64,000 nucleotides of DNA from Neurospora tetraspora (lineage: Eukaryota; Ascomycota; Sordariomycetes; Sordariales; Sordariaceae): positions 186,001 through 250,000 of the forward strand of contig NW_026944389.1 of assembly GCF_033439725.1 (NCBI RefSeq). Reading direction: 5' to 3'. Below the pieces are notes generated by a model, which saw nothing but the letters and a program-made list of their open reading frames with translations, did no database searches and was not told the DNA's origin. Both the position numbers and the translations under genes were made by a program. This document shows positions 31,010-41,877 of the stretch, in pieces. Position 1 is the stretch's first letter. Each line of letters opens with the position of its first letter.

Positions 31010-32284
31010 ATGTCTTCCGCTGCCGACGCCCCCTCGGCCTACGTGCCGTTCAACCCTCACCGCGTCGACCTTGACACCGCGGACCCCAAGGCCGTGGTCT
31101 GCTACCTCAACAGATCGTCCAACGACTATGATGGTCGTGTTGGCCTCCGCATCTCGGCCCTGTTCGTCATCTTGGCCACGTCTTCTATGACCACTCTCTT
31201 CCCGGTCCTGGCCACCCGCATCCCTCGCCTGCGCATCCCCCGCTATGTGTACCTCTTCGCCCGCTACTTCGGCGCGGGTGTGATCATTGCCACCGCCTTC
31301 ATCCACCTCCTCGACCCCGCCTACGAGGAGATCGGCCCCGCCTCTTGCGTCGGTATGAGCAAGGGTTGGGACTCCTACTCTTGGCCCCCTGCCATCGCCA
31401 TGACTGCTGTGATGCTTATCTTCCTCCTGGACTTCGGCGCCGAATGGTACGTCGAACAGAAGTACGAGGACCAGGTCGACGTCAGCGTGGAGAAGGTTAT
31501 CACCACCTGCCCCGGCCACAGCACCGACGGCGCCAACTCAACCGACGAGGGTCACAGCAGTGAGTCTCACGACGACTGCCACAACTCGCCTCGCAAGCAG
31601 TCCACCACTGGCCACGACGCCCATGCCGGTCACCAGTTCCTCCACTCTGGTGATCAGGATTCGCAGCTTCCCGCTCATGGTGCCACCGCCGTCTCTCCCA
31701 CCACCGACTCCCATGGCCACGACACTAGCAAGGACGCCATCGACATCGAGTCCCACGCCTTCCTGACCGGCGACTCCCCTGCCTCGGAGCGCATCTTCCG
31801 CGAGCAGATCGCTGCGTTCCTGATCCTCGAGTTCGGTGTCCTGTTCCACAGTGTCATCATCGGTCTCAACCTCGGTGTTGTCGGAGAGGAATTCTCCACC
31901 CTTTACCCCGTCGTCGTCTTCCACCAGGCTTTCGAGGGCCTCGGTATTGGTGCCCGTCTCTCATCGATTCCCTTCCCGAAGCGTCTGGGCTGGATGCCCT
32001 GGGCTCTTTGCGTTGCTTATGGCTTGACCACTCCGATCGCTCTTGCTATTGGTCTTGGCTTGGCCACTACTTACGAGAGCACCGGATTCACTGCTTCGAT
32101 TGTTTCCGGTGTGCTTGACTCCATCTCGGCTGGTATTCTCCTGTACACCGGCCTCGTGGAGCTCCTCGCCAGGGACTTCCTCTTCAACCCCAACCGCACT
32201 CGCGATAGGACCCGCATCATCTTCATGCTGGCTTGCCTGTTCGCGGGCTGCTTCGTCATGGCTCTTTTGGGCAAGTGGGCCTAA
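31010..32284 (+). CDS. ZIP-family zinc transporter (ZRT-like)
   Basis: Imports Zn2+ (possibly Fe2+) into the cytosol, most likely at the plasma membrane. One intronless coding exon, 424 residues, start at ATG in the context AACAAACATGTC. About eight membrane segments: three N-terminal (LRISALFVILATSSM, RYFGAGVIIATAFIHLLDPA, IAMTAVMLIFLLDFGAEW), a His/Asp/Ser-rich cytosolic loop (~165-255, many HD and GH pairs) thought to bind or sense metal in this family, then five more. The signature of helices 4 and 5 is intact: HSVIIGLNLGV (His280) and HQAFEGLGIGARL (His305, Glu309), which form the metal site. The C-terminus ends in a short tail after FMALLGKWA-like sequence, typical of fungal ZRT1/ZRT2 proteins. 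Codon use is strongly C-ending, suggesting good expression. The Cys-rich metal-binding peptide gene lies 2.4 kb downstream. Confidence 0.93.
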   Translation: MSSAADAPSAYVPFNPHRVDLDTADPKAVVCYLNRSSNDYDGRVGLRISALFVILATSSMTTLFPVLATRIPRLRIPRYVYLFARYFGAGVIIATAFIHLLDPAYEEIGPASCVGMSKGWDSYSWPPAIAMTAVMLIFLLDFGAEWYVEQKYEDQVDVSVEKVITTCPGHSTDGANSTDEGHSSESHDDCHNSPRKQSTTGHDAHAGHQFLHSGDQDSQLPAHGATAVSPTTDSHGHDTSKDAIDIESHAFLTGDSPASERIFREQIAAFLILEFGVLFHSVIIGLNLGVVGEEFSTLYPVVVFHQAFEGLGIGARLSSIPFPKRLGWMPWALCVAYGLTTPIALAIGLGLATTYESTGFTASIVSGVLDSISAGILLYTGLVELLARDFLFNPNRTRDRTRIIFMLACLFAGCFVMALLGKWA

Positions 32285-33093
32285 GCCACCACATCGGGAG
32301 TTCACCAGTCACCACAATCGGGAGGATGTATCACGACAACTGTTAACGGTCTTCAAGCAAGCGATTTTTGTCTGGTTGGAGGGATCTGTTGGTGGCTTAG
32401 TGCATGGAAGGATACCCACATAGCATTTGCATTTCTCGCTTCATAGCATGGCGTTATGGGAAAAGGCATAATGGGAGGAAATACTCGGAACAGGAACCGG
32501 TCATGGAAGGTCGGGATAACATGGTACACAGCACATAACGATACTATAGGAACAGGGACCGAAAGTCTTCTGCAGTTGATAGTTGCCACTAAGGTAGCTT
32601 AATTGTAACAAGTAGTCACACCTTCGACTTCCTCGTATGCATTGTGAATATGTATGGCTTGTCGCTCTCCTTCCGTGCAAAGGGGAAAGATAGGTATTGG
32701 GGCGAAAGCTTACTCGATGTCCACTTGGATTATGTGTAGATGATACTATCAAGTTGACTCCGAGCAAGGAAAGATATACGCAGTTGTCTAAACGAAACAA
32801 TCTACACGTGTACTGCGCTAGGGAACTGGAAACATTCCCCATTATCTTGCCTCTCGCATCTTGAACTTGTGCTGTGTGGAAGGACAAGTCATTTGCAGCC
32901 CTGATGTTACACCACAATAGCAACGATAATATCTTCCCCAAAAATGTAAGTATCCAATTAGCTCCCAATGCGCGACAGTGCAAGAAAGAAATAAGATAAA
33001 GTAAAGAAAAAACCAGAGAAAGGATTAAAAGCCGACGATGTCAAAGATCCCCGGGCAGAAAAAGTCCAAAAAGAGAAAATCCTCAAAAAGAAT
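32285..33093. other. Intergenic region
   Basis: 0.8 kb between the zinc transporter stop and the tRNA gene. No gene, clear terminator or repeat recognised. Confidence 0.4.
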
Positions 33094-33165
33094 CGATCCA
33101 CCCAGGGGTCGAACCTGGAACCTCCTGATTCGTAGTCAGACGCTCTGCCATTGAGCCAGCGGACC
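33094..33165 (-). tRNA. tRNA-Arg (anticodon ACG)
   Basis: The minus strand begins GGTCCGCTGGCTCAATGGCA and folds as a 72-base cloverleaf without intron. Acceptor stem GGTCCGC pairs with GTGGATC (two G-T wobbles). The D-loop contains CTCAATGGCAGAG, the anticodon stem TCTGA/TCAGG encloses the loop CTACGAA (anticodon ACG, read as ICG after editing), and the T arm is CCAGG-TTCGACC-CCTGG. Discriminator base G. It would read CGU/CGC/CGA Arg codons. A T-rich run for polymerase III termination lies a few bases downstream on the minus strand (GATTCTTTTTGAGG at ~33,080-33,093). Confidence 0.93.
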
Positions 33166-34718
33166 TTGAGGGGTTGTTGAGAACGAGCTCGGGCCACGTG
33201 CATATGAAGGTCTGCAAATTGTAAAATCGTCGCTCCCGTTGTGCTGATGCAGGATAATCATCGCGGCGGGATGTCGAGATGCGATGCTGGGTTTCTCGAA
33301 ACAAAATCGGCATCAATAGGCAGAAACACGAACGAAGGGTTATTAAGAGGCTTCAAAGAAGCGGTTAGAAAGCAATTTTACCGCTTCTCAAATCATTTCT
33401 ACCGATCATGTTCCGAGTGTCCACGGCGTCTAGGGTCTTGGACCCTGGGTTGATGAGCTGCGATGGAAAGGAACATGACATGGTCAAAATGCGCAGATTT
33501 CCAGTTGACATGTTGACTGGCGCCAAACGAAAATTAAAAGATGAGATGGATAACGTATGAAGACAGTAGCATGTTGTTTGCAATCCGGATCGCCGATGGG
33601 GCATGGGCATGGGCGTGGGATGCTACCCGCCTTTCGTCCTCTGGATCTCCTGTTTCGTCTGACCCTGGAAGTGATTATGGTCTATGATAGAGGTAATCAG
33701 TAGAGGTAGTACAAGACCAAACTCCCGGTGAGATCGGCAGTTTTAGTTCTTGTTTGCATTTCTACTGGCCGGTTGCACGGTCTTCAGTCCGCTGGCCGAC
33801 GCGCTCCCGTCTTTCGCTCTCGTCCTGACCCCTCCTCGTCGATCTTTCTGAACTCCGTCCCTTTCCTTTCCCTGACTCCAAGATGAATGCCTTTATTATC
33901 GAGAAGTTTCATCAACCGTGTTTCCCCACTCTTTTACCCCATGATCGTTTCCTTCTGTAGTCCAGATGATGGTGCCACCACTGCCCGCCGTTTCCATCAC
34001 TCTAGGCAGTTGCCTCCCTTCTCACGTCCCCCGGTTCTCGTCCCTACAAAGCAAAGACGGCAAGAACTACCGCCATTTAGACTCGACTCAATGAGTCGTC
34101 TGCCGCCGTTATCCGTTCGACGCCCTCCCTTCCATCACCAAGGGGCACGATCTGCCACTTGAGGTCGAACAAGTACAACGACCCGCCGGGGCACTCTCCA
34201 GCAGTCACTTCGCACGACAGAGTTGACGCAGACGGCAGGAAAGCTACTATACCTTTACCGATCTCGGCCGACTTGGCCCATCACTTCTAACTCACAAGTG
34301 GAAAGCAAGACTCCCAAGGTGTATCTAGGCAGTGGACGATAGCGCATAATCCGCGGACCCCTCACCCCTCAGCGCGTGCATTTCACCCCATCCCAGCGGT
34401 TCAGACCAAACGAGGAAGCCACGCCCGCCTCGATCTTGACCACTGATCACTCGTCGCAACTTGCTCCTTCCAAGGCAGCAGCTTGCAAATTCTGAAAAGT
34501 CAGACGACCAAATTGCCAGAAGTTTCTGGCCTTCTCTGCCGCTCTGGACGCTCCCGAGGCGGGCTATAAGAACCCTCCTTCCTCCCACTCTCGAGAACCT
34601 CTCCCCTCTTCTCTTCTCCCATCCACCAGCTTTCGAACAACATTTCGCGTCTTCAAGACTTTTACCGCAGCATCAACACTCAAAACCCATCAACTACCAA
34701 GAACAAACGACAGTCAAG
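33166..34718. other. Intergenic region and promoter of the metallothionein-like gene
   Basis: 1.55 kb with no accepted gene. The last 160 bases contain a TATA box at 34564-34570 and a pyrimidine-rich leader (TCCTTCCTCCCACTCTCG...) before the ATG. Nothing recognised in the rest. Confidence 0.45.
34564..34570 (+). promoter_or_regulatory. TATA box of the metallothionein-like gene
   Basis: CTATAAG in the context GGGCTATAAGAACC lies about 150 bases upstream of the ATG and is followed at ~30-50 bases by a CT-rich initiation-type region. Confidence 0.55.
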
Positions 34719-35055
34719 ATGTCTCCTTGGTAAGCACCGCTTCCTCCCCACCTTCTCCCTGCTTCCTTTCACCTTCGAGCATCACCTGGCCTCGCCTTGC
34801 TGCCTCGCCTCCTTGTCGTTTGTCGCAGCAACTAGCTAACGGATCTTGTCTCCCAACAGCTCGTGCACCTCTTGCAGCGGCTGCTCCGGCAACTGCTCGG
34901 GCTGCGGATGCAGCTCTTGCTCTGTAAGTTGTCCTTCTCGTTGCTCTGGCCCCTCCACCGGATTTCCTTCAATCTTCTGTCCCTCTTCGCCTCTTCCCGG
35001 CGCTGTGCTTTTTGTTGAACACAGACTAACCACTGGATGTTATCGATAGCACTAG
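34719..35055 (+). CDS. Metallothionein-like Cys-rich 26-residue peptide, three exons
   Basis: Three tiny exons join in frame: 34719-34729, 34860-34923 and 35050-35055, separated by introns of 130 bases (GTAAGC, branch GCTAAC, CAG) and 126 bases (GTAAGT, branch ACTAAC, TAG). The product has 26 residues with eight Cys, starting MSPCSC and ending SSCSH, spaced C4-x-C6-x2-C9-x2-C12-x3-C16-x2-C19-x-C21-x2-C24; the rest is Ser, Gly, Thr, Asn. This length and CxC/CxxC spacing fit fungal copper metallothioneins, which chelate Cu(I) or other soft metals in the cytosol; the Neurospora copper metallothionein also has 26 codons but seven Cys and a different order. The first junction creates a Cys codon (TG|C) and the last exon codes only His and stop. 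The good start context (GTCAAGATGTC) and TATA box support it. It is too short for ordinary gene finders. Confidence 0.8.
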
Positions 35056-35518
35056 ACGCTCTGGTGCGGCAAGCATGCTTAGTTCTGCTTGTCTTGCTCC
35101 AAGCACACTTCTCCACTCGATCTTGTCGGACATCTGATCTCACCCCCTGGAACGATCGACTGTATACGGCGGCAACAAGAAAGCTGAAGGATGGGAGGTG
35201 TTACTGGAGGACATAGGCGACCTGGGTGAATATGCGATCATGGGAATGGAGGACGTCCACACGGTTCATTGACTGTTGATCGAGACCTGTCATGCCATCG
35301 ATGATCGGTTATGACTTATCATCCGGCAGACAGGGTCTTGAGACGAGGACCGGTTTATAACATACAAATGAACATCACCACTCACTCATCAGGCTGTGAC
35401 TTCCGCATTCGTATCAGTTCCAGAGACGTGACATTTCTGCTCCTCCTCGAACCTACGAACGGGTATCCAAGTGCCCCCTATATGGTCATATATGTACAAC
35501 CAAACATCAAGCACATCA
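35056..35518. other. Intergenic region between convergent genes
   Basis: 0.46 kb between the metallothionein-like stop and the MFS permease stop, the genes facing each other. Presumably holds both 3' untranslated regions; no further feature recognised. Confidence 0.4.
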
Positions 35519-37393
35519 TCATACATCATCAACCCTCTTCCCCTTCTCATCCCTCGTCGACGGCCCAACAGCAGCATCTCCCCCTGGTATCCTTCTCGTC
35601 TCCTCCCTCTCCTTCAACTCCCGCTCCCTCCTCCTCCTCGACCTCTTTTCCATAGACGACAAGAACGCCGTCCACGCCGCCAACGCAATACTCGTCCCAA
35701 TCATGGCCCACATACCTCTCTCAAACCAAGGCGCCATCGCGGCGCCATAAAACACAATACTCCACCACGCATTCACAGCATTATTCCCCAGATTCATGCC
35801 CGCCAGCACCACGCCCCGGAAAACCGGCTCCTTCCCATCCCTCGTCATCGCATCGTTCGCCCACGCGAAGAAGGTAGCCTGACAGGCGTAGACGGAGCCA
35901 GCGAGGTAATACATGGCCATCACCACGCCCGTCGCCTTGCTGCCGGCTGGATCACCAAAGTGGCCCTTTTGCGCGGCTAGGATCAGCGAGGGGGTCAAGA
36001 TCCCGATCATCCCTATAAAGTAACCGACGATGGACCGGTGGCGGGGGTATAAGTCGGTGATGAAGGCGAAGAAGAGAGTAGACACGATACCGACGGCTGG
36101 GACACCGGTTGGGTAGTTGTTTAGTTGCGCTATTGTATACTTTTGCACCGGCGGCACCGGTGGCGAAGGGTTGGAAGGCGAAGGGTTGGAGGGGTTGGAA
36201 GGGTTGGAGGGGTGGGATTTCAGATAGAGAGATAAAAGCGCGTTGGAGGAGAAGGATTCAGTTTCGCCGGCGAGGATCCAGAGGAGGATGAAGGAGGGGA
36301 AGTGATAGGAGGAAAAGAGGGAGCGGGCGAAGGGGAGGGAGAAGGGGTGCGTGGGGGTGAGGGAGTGCTCGGTTTTGGCGGTTCCGGAGGCGGACATGGA
36401 GGGGTGGTGGTGCAGATGGTGATCGAGGTTGGAGGAGGGGTTGGTGTCGGATGCGGAGGTGGGGGGTGATGGCTCAGGGCGTGATTGCGAGTCGGGCTTG
36501 TCGTCGACGGGTTTCGCTGATGCCTCAGCGCGGGAGGCGGACGGGGACGGCGGGACTTCCGGGACGAGCGTTTCATTCGAAGGCCGTTCCGGTTCCTCAA
36601 TCATCGGCCCCTCCATCCTCCTCACAGCCAACTCCCTCTCCTCCCCCGACAAATACGGCGCCCTCGTCGTCTTGGGCGTATCCGGAAACAAGAGAAATCC
36701 ATAAATGGCCACGGGCAAGGTGATGATGCCGTCGATAATGAATAACCAACGCCAGCCCGCCAACCCCCTCAACCCATCCATACTCGCATGAATCCCACTC
36801 TGCACAAACCCCCCAATCATCGTGCCCGCCAATCCGCTCGCCGTGAACACCCCGCTCCTCTTCCCCAGTTCTTGTTCCGTGTACCAACTCCCCAAAATAT
36901 AATGCGTGCCCACGAACGTCGTTGACTCGGCAACCCCCTGGAAGAATCTAATCGCCATTATATCCCCCGGCCGTCTCGCCGCCGCCGTGACCATGGTAAG
37001 TCCAGCCCATAAGACCATCATACCAGGAAAAAATACCCTGGGAGCCACGTAGTGAAGGGATAAGTTGGACGGGATTTGCCCCAAAACGTAGCCGATGGTG
37101 AAGCAAGTGTTTATTTGGTTGAGCTGGTTACCGCGAAAGGAAAGGGATTCTTTCATGCCGGAGACGTAGGCATTCGACAAAGCGGTGCGGTCGAGGTAGT
37201 TGAGGAAGTAGGAGAGGCAGCAGAAGGTTAGGATGAAGAAGTCGATTTTTAGGAGGAGGCGGCGTTCGAGGGGGGAGGAGGGGGTACCAGGGCGGAAGTA
37301 GGACCGGAGGCGGGCGGCCAGCCCGGGGCTGCGGCTGGGGCGAGATGCGGCCTGCCCATCATCATGAGGGCTGGTGGCCGGTGGTGAACCCAT
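35519..37393 (-). CDS. MFS permease, pantothenate/allantoate (FEN2/Liz1, DAL5) type
   Basis: Major-facilitator symporter of the anion:cation (ACS) family, single exon, 624 residues, about 12 membrane helices. Helix 1 carries the family phrase LNYLDRTALSNAYVSGMKES; helices 2-3 carry NQLNQINTCFTIGYVLGQIP and VAPRVFFPGMMVLWAGLTMV, close to fungal pantothenate transporters. AIRFFQGVAESTTFVGTHYI, GWRWLFIIDGIITLPVAIYG and LFPDTPKTTRAPYLSGEE are the usual blocks before the central loop. That loop (~260-370) is unusually long, Ser/Pro/Glu/His-rich and surely disordered. A second insertion, SNPSNPSNPSPSNPSPPVPP, lies between helices 7 and 8. Cytosolic tail is basic (KRSRRRRERELKER). The substrate is probably a small organic anion such as pantothenate; specificity cannot be fixed by eye. 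The ATG is the first in frame. Confidence 0.85.
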   Translation of the reverse strand: MGSPPATSPHDDGQAASRPSRSPGLAARLRSYFRPGTPSSPLERRLLLKIDFFILTFCCLSYFLNYLDRTALSNAYVSGMKESLSFRGNQLNQINTCFTIGYVLGQIPSNLSLHYVAPRVFFPGMMVLWAGLTMVTAAARRPGDIMAIRFFQGVAESTTFVGTHYILGSWYTEQELGKRSGVFTASGLAGTMIGGFVQSGIHASMDGLRGLAGWRWLFIIDGIITLPVAIYGFLLFPDTPKTTRAPYLSGEERELAVRRMEGPMIEEPERPSNETLVPEVPPSPSASRAEASAKPVDDKPDSQSRPEPSPPTSASDTNPSSNLDHHLHHHPSMSASGTAKTEHSLTPTHPFSLPFARSLFSSYHFPSFILLWILAGETESFSSNALLSLYLKSHPSNPSNPSNPSPSNPSPPVPPVQKYTIAQLNNYPTGVPAVGIVSTLFFAFITDLYPRHRSIVGYFIGMIGILTPSLILAAQKGHFGDPAGSKATGVVMAMYYLAGSVYACQATFFAWANDAMTRDGKEPVFRGVVLAGMNLGNNAVNAWWSIVFYGAAMAPWFERGMWAMIGTSIALAAWTAFLSSMEKRSRRRRERELKEREETRRIPGGDAAVGPSTRDEKGKRVDDV

Positions 37394-38809
37394 CCGCTTG
37401 GGACTTGAGATTGTGTGAGGCCGGCTGGTGTTGGTGAGTCAATGTGGGTGAGTGAGGTAAGCCGAATGAAGGGCGTGGACGGTGGTGGATGCTCGACTCA
37501 ATGGCTGCTTGTTCGATGTTCGGGTGATGACTTGATGTTGTCAAGGAGGGTATTGTCGTCGTGATGAGGATGCCGATGCGAGATATCAGACCACGAGGAA
37601 GCAGGAACGTCTGGACCACAGGACCCTGCAGTGAGATCAGACCCGTCACGCGTCAAGCGTCGACCCGTTCCGCTGGGGCGGATACGTATGCACCCCGGTA
37701 CAGTTTCCTGCGTCGCTTGTGCTGCTTGCGCCAAATGTCCAATGATGAAATGATCGACGAGAGGCGTTGTCCGTGTCCGATAAACCCAATTCCATCAATC
37801 AGTGGTCGAAATAGACAATGGCTTGCGGTCTGTCGAATGGAATGCGCCAAGCGTGATGAGGAAGTTGGTCTTGGCAGTCTTTTCTGGTGGGACAAGATGA
37901 GCTTATTGCTGAGCTTATTCGAGACGGTCGAGTACGTTGTGGTACAGCATTGGGTTTGTATGATGCCGATGTCGATATCGCTCACCGCCGCTATAGTCAA
38001 GATACAGTACAGTGTTTGGTGAGCGTCCCGTCTTCTTAGTCACCTCGATGAAGTGACGTCGGGAGGTCGGTCGGCATTCAGAGTTTTGCGCCGGGCGGTG
38101 GGCCGAGGTTACAGTGCCTTAACAGGCCGGGGTTGACTACGGTTAGGTTTTGGTTGTAGTCAGCCGATGATCACCAGCAACGACCATCATGATGCTATTG
38201 CTTGCATGTTTATGGCCGTCTTCATTCTCCCTGAACATATGGAGGCAGCAATTGTTCTTAAAGTTTTGAAACGCATGTCCAAAAACAACTTTGACTCGTA
38301 AAATGTTAGTGTCGACGTACCAATTGCATCAAGAACCCCGCTCTCAAGCACGGTAGATCCACAAAATCCACCAACCCGCAGCGGGACCCTTACCCCACCA
38401 CGGCCCGGGGAGCTTCCCCATAGCTCCACTGAACGTCCCGGACGGGAAACGGCCAAGACGGCCCCGCTCCCGAGAATGGGTGTTAATGCCGGGATGTCAT
38501 TTCGTGCCCCTGTTGAAGAATTGGGGTGGACCACCCTGACCACGAAGTCCATGACCATTTTTCGTTTGCCATTCGTTTAACTGCGAAGTTTGAGTGTATG
38601 GCACAATTCAAGACATGTTGCGCAGTGATCGTAGTCATGCCATCAGATATCACGAGGACGGAAGAAAGCGAGGAGGTAGAAGAATGGCATCAGAAATATG
38701 TACCTACAATTATAGTTAAAGTCACAGATACTATCGAAGAAATCCACACGCCTGCTATGCTATGCAAAGATGACATCCCACCCATCAGTCATCATAACCC
38801 CCAGGCCCT
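37394..38809. other. Intergenic region
   Basis: 1.4 kb between the MFS permease start and the flavin oxidase stop. No gene accepted; small frames on both strands overlap each other and have no recognisable domains. Confidence 0.4.
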
Positions 38810-40861
38810 CTAACCAGCAGCCTTCTTACACAACTTCCCCGTCTGCAGCGTCAACCACTCCTCCTGGCCCTGGACCTCCCACTCCTCGCTCCCCACCGCC
38901 GTCGGCGCCCAAAACAGTCCCGTGGGATCGACCTCCTTCTTAATCTGCACCAGCCTCTCATAGTTGCTTCCAAAATACGCCTCCCCGAATCCAGGCTCCA
39001 TAACATCTCCTTCATTCAAGTATCCACCAGGACCATAAACCCTCAATCTACCCATCCAATCCTCGGTAATCTTCCTGTTAATCGCCTCCACACCAGCAGC
39101 GTCCAGATTGGCATCCCACGTGGTACCGAAAATACCGAACCACAGCGCATCGCGCCAGTGCGAGTTGGCCGCGGAGGCGGGGGTGCCGGCCGGGGCCTTG
39201 ACCTGGAAGTTATACTGGATGAGGGCCGAGCCGTCCTCAACAACAGAGCGGACGGCGTTCATCATGCCCGTGAGCGTCTCCTCGTCCTCCCAGTTCTTGG
39301 CCGGGAAGAGACGGGATGCGGTGCGGATGGAGGTGGTGCCGACGGCCTCGGGAGGGAAGTTGGCGGCCCAGGCGTCGTAGTAGTTATCGTACTCGAAGAA
39401 CTTGGGGCCGTCGACAAAGCCGGCGTTGAATCCGATTTTGGTCCACTCGTCGAGCAGAGGCTGGACAAGAGTCTTGAAGTCGGCGAGCTTCATGCCGGGA
39501 ACCCAGAAGGGAATCATCATGAAGAGGAACCCGCCAGTGCCGGACGGGAAGATCTGCGAGTAGCCCTGCGTGCCGACCTTGGCGTACTCGGGGAAGTGAC
39601 GCCAGTAGGCGTACATGCCCTCCCAGAAGACGTCGTTGGGGAGAGCGGAGTTGTTGCCGGAAACGACGGTGAATGTCATGCCGGAGACGTTGGTCTTGGG
39701 CCAGACTTTAACGGTCATGCCGGTCACGACGCCGAAGGTGGCACCACCGCCACCACGAAGGGCCCAGAAGAGGTCGGTGTTGTGGGTCTCGTCGGCGGTG
39801 ACGAAGCGGCCGTTGGGCAGGACGACGTCGATGGAGAGGACTTGGTCGGAACCGAGACCGGCGATGGAGGACATGGGGGAGTGGCCACCACCAGCGGTAT
39901 ATCCACCGGCAACACCGACGCTGTGGCAATCGCCGCCAATGGCGGTGACACCGTACTTTTTCGCGACCTCGTAGAGCTCCTTGACCTGAATACCGGCGCC
40001 GATCTTGAAGGCGGGACCGGAGTAGGAAGGAGTCTTGATGGACTTGACGTACTCGAGCTTCTTGAGGTTGTGAGTCCAGATCGACAGGGCACCGTAGCCA
40101 GTGCTCTTTCCGAGGAAATCATGACCAGTGTTCTTGACCACCAACCTCAAGTTCAGGTTTCTAGCAAAGTTGACAGCGAGCTGGATCTGAGCAACGTTGG
40201 TGGCCTTCGCAGCATAAACGGGGAATCCGCCGACCGTGCAAGTAGACGAGTTACTGTTCTGGGGCATGCAAGTCTCGCCCTGGAACATGGGGGACATGAT
40301 GGAGGTGGGATCGGCGGCGTGCAGGTCGGAAGAGGTCCAGTTGGCAATGATGGCCTGGCAATTGGCGGCGTTGTAGACGCCCGAGTTGGGGTAGCAGACG
40401 GCGCCAATGGGGACGGTCTCGATGAGGGCGCCACCGGTCAAGAGGTCAAAGACCTTCCAGGTGAGGCGATTGGGCCAGAGTAAGTCGCCGGGTGCGGTCT
40501 TGCAGCCTGAGCCGGCAAGAAGAGTGCGCTTCTGGACCTCGGTGGTGCCATCTTCCTCGGGGAAAGCGAAGAGGGTGATGTTGGAGAGGTTGAGGTCGGT
40601 CAGGTTGGCGATGACATTGTCGGTCAGGACGAAGGCTTCGGGAGCGTTGGTGTCGGCGACGACTTGGACGGCGGGGGCAACAGTCTTTTCGTTGGCCTCT
40701 GGTTTGTGTTAGTGATGATCACCAGTAGGATGAGAAGTGGAACACGCACCCAAGACAACACCATCCTCAGTCTGGATAGTCTGGCCAGCAACAAGATGGG
40801 AAAAAGGCAAGGCGGCGGCAGCTGCCAGAAGCAGAGCCCGGCGGAGCGAACGGATAGCCAT
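38810..40861 (-). CDS. Secreted FAD-linked oxidase, berberine-bridge-enzyme-like
   Basis: An oxidoreductase of the vanillyl-alcohol-oxidase/BBE group that oxidises a carbohydrate or secondary metabolite and reduces O2 to H2O2, probably extracellular. Exon 1 is 40861-40750: signal peptide MAIRSLRRALLLAAAAALPF, cleavage probably after VAG (~26). A 51-base intron (GTGCGT...CAG) leads to exon 2 at 40698-38810; total 666 residues. Domain order: FAD-binding fold with VGGFPVYAAKATNVAQIQLA, VVKNTGHDFLGKSTG (His ~230) and IGGDCHSVGVAGGYTAGGGH (Cys ~295), the two residues for bicovalent FAD attachment. The substrate domain follows, and the C-terminal BBE motif FGSNYERLVQIKKEVDPTGL. Several NxS/T sites would be glycosylated. 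The longer N-terminus between signal peptide and FAD domain (EDGVVLGEANEKT...) has no special domain. Substrate unknown. Confidence 0.92.
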
Positions 40862-41816
40862 GTTGGAGATGGCTGACAATGAGTGGAATCGCCCTACTCT
40901 GGAAAAGAAGGAACCGCTGATCAACCTGGGGGGTCATCGCCATAAGTACTTTTCCCACTCTTTCTCTCTTTGCCGTTCCCCTCTTCGAGGCGGATTCACC
41001 CAAACAAGGTATTATTCCCATTCTGCCCTAGCGCTTACATCCCATGGCGCCCTTGGTGGTGCTACGGCATGATGGCAATGGAACCTCATCCCCAGAGGTC
41101 GAAGGCACTCCGCATCACTTGTGTCGACGAGGGTGACACTCTGCGGCTGGGTGGTGCGAGTTTTGGTATTTCTTGGTTGCTCTTGGTCGCCGGCCGCGCC
41201 ACGTATATACCAGTCGAGTATACCCTCCATAGGGTAGAGCCAATATCCCACCGTCGAGAGGTTCTTTGCCGGGTAGCGAGAGCGGAAGAGTGGGAGGGGA
41301 TTTGTGGCATGGGTCGTGCCGTCCAAGGAGGAAAAGGCCGCGTGGAGTTTTGACAAAGTGTGGTTGTACAGGCCGGGAAGCTGATTCCGAGTGGCACTGA
41401 GTGCCGTCAAAAGAGATTGGAGAGATTGATGTCGAGATAAAAATTCCATGTCTGTGCAGGTGTCCTCGGCTCCCTGCTGCTGCAAGTGTCGTGCGGCTGG
41501 GGAATTCGCTGCCCCTGGGGGTTCTGGAGCCACTAACACAGGGCCGATGTAACGGTGCTGCAGCTGCCCGCAACACTGCATTGCCCGGGCCTGACCGGTC
41601 TCTCCCCAGCTGTTGCCACGAGGATTCCGGAATCTGGAGCCGTCTCTGGAGCCGTCTTGCATTCGCATTTCTTGTCCCTTGTCTGCTTCTCGCCTGTTGA
41701 CCGAAAGCTCTTCACTCGCCAAGTTCTTGGAATCTCTTCATATGGGTCGACACGACGAACCGATGAGCTGGGTCAGGAACCGGATGTCAAGTCCGTCATG
41801 TTTAGCCTAGGCTGCC
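40862..41816. other. Upstream region of the flavin oxidase
   Basis: 0.95 kb up to the Mutator-like element. A minus-strand frame at 41,012-41,722 has no domain and is probably leader/promoter sequence. A GTATATAC stretch near 41,204-41,212 could be a TATA-like element. Confidence 0.4.
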
Positions 41817-41825
41817 ATTGTTGAC

Positions 41826-41877
41826 GAGGCGGGTTATATCTAGACTACCCCCTTCCCCTATATCTAGACTACTTAAC
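41826..41877 (+). repeat. Left TIR of the Mutator-like element
   Basis: Inverted partner of 45242-45293; one mismatch at the first base and one near the middle by eye. Confidence 0.85.

Noticed and set aside
31001-31519. 172-codon minus-strand frame
   Set aside because: Antisense of the zinc transporter.
39158-40483. 441-codon plus-strand frame
   Set aside because: Antisense shadow of the flavin oxidase, whose motifs are on the minus strand; GC-rich codons create a long open antisense frame.
41012-41722. 236-codon minus-strand frame upstream of the flavin oxidase
   Set aside because: No domain; lies where promoter and leader are expected.
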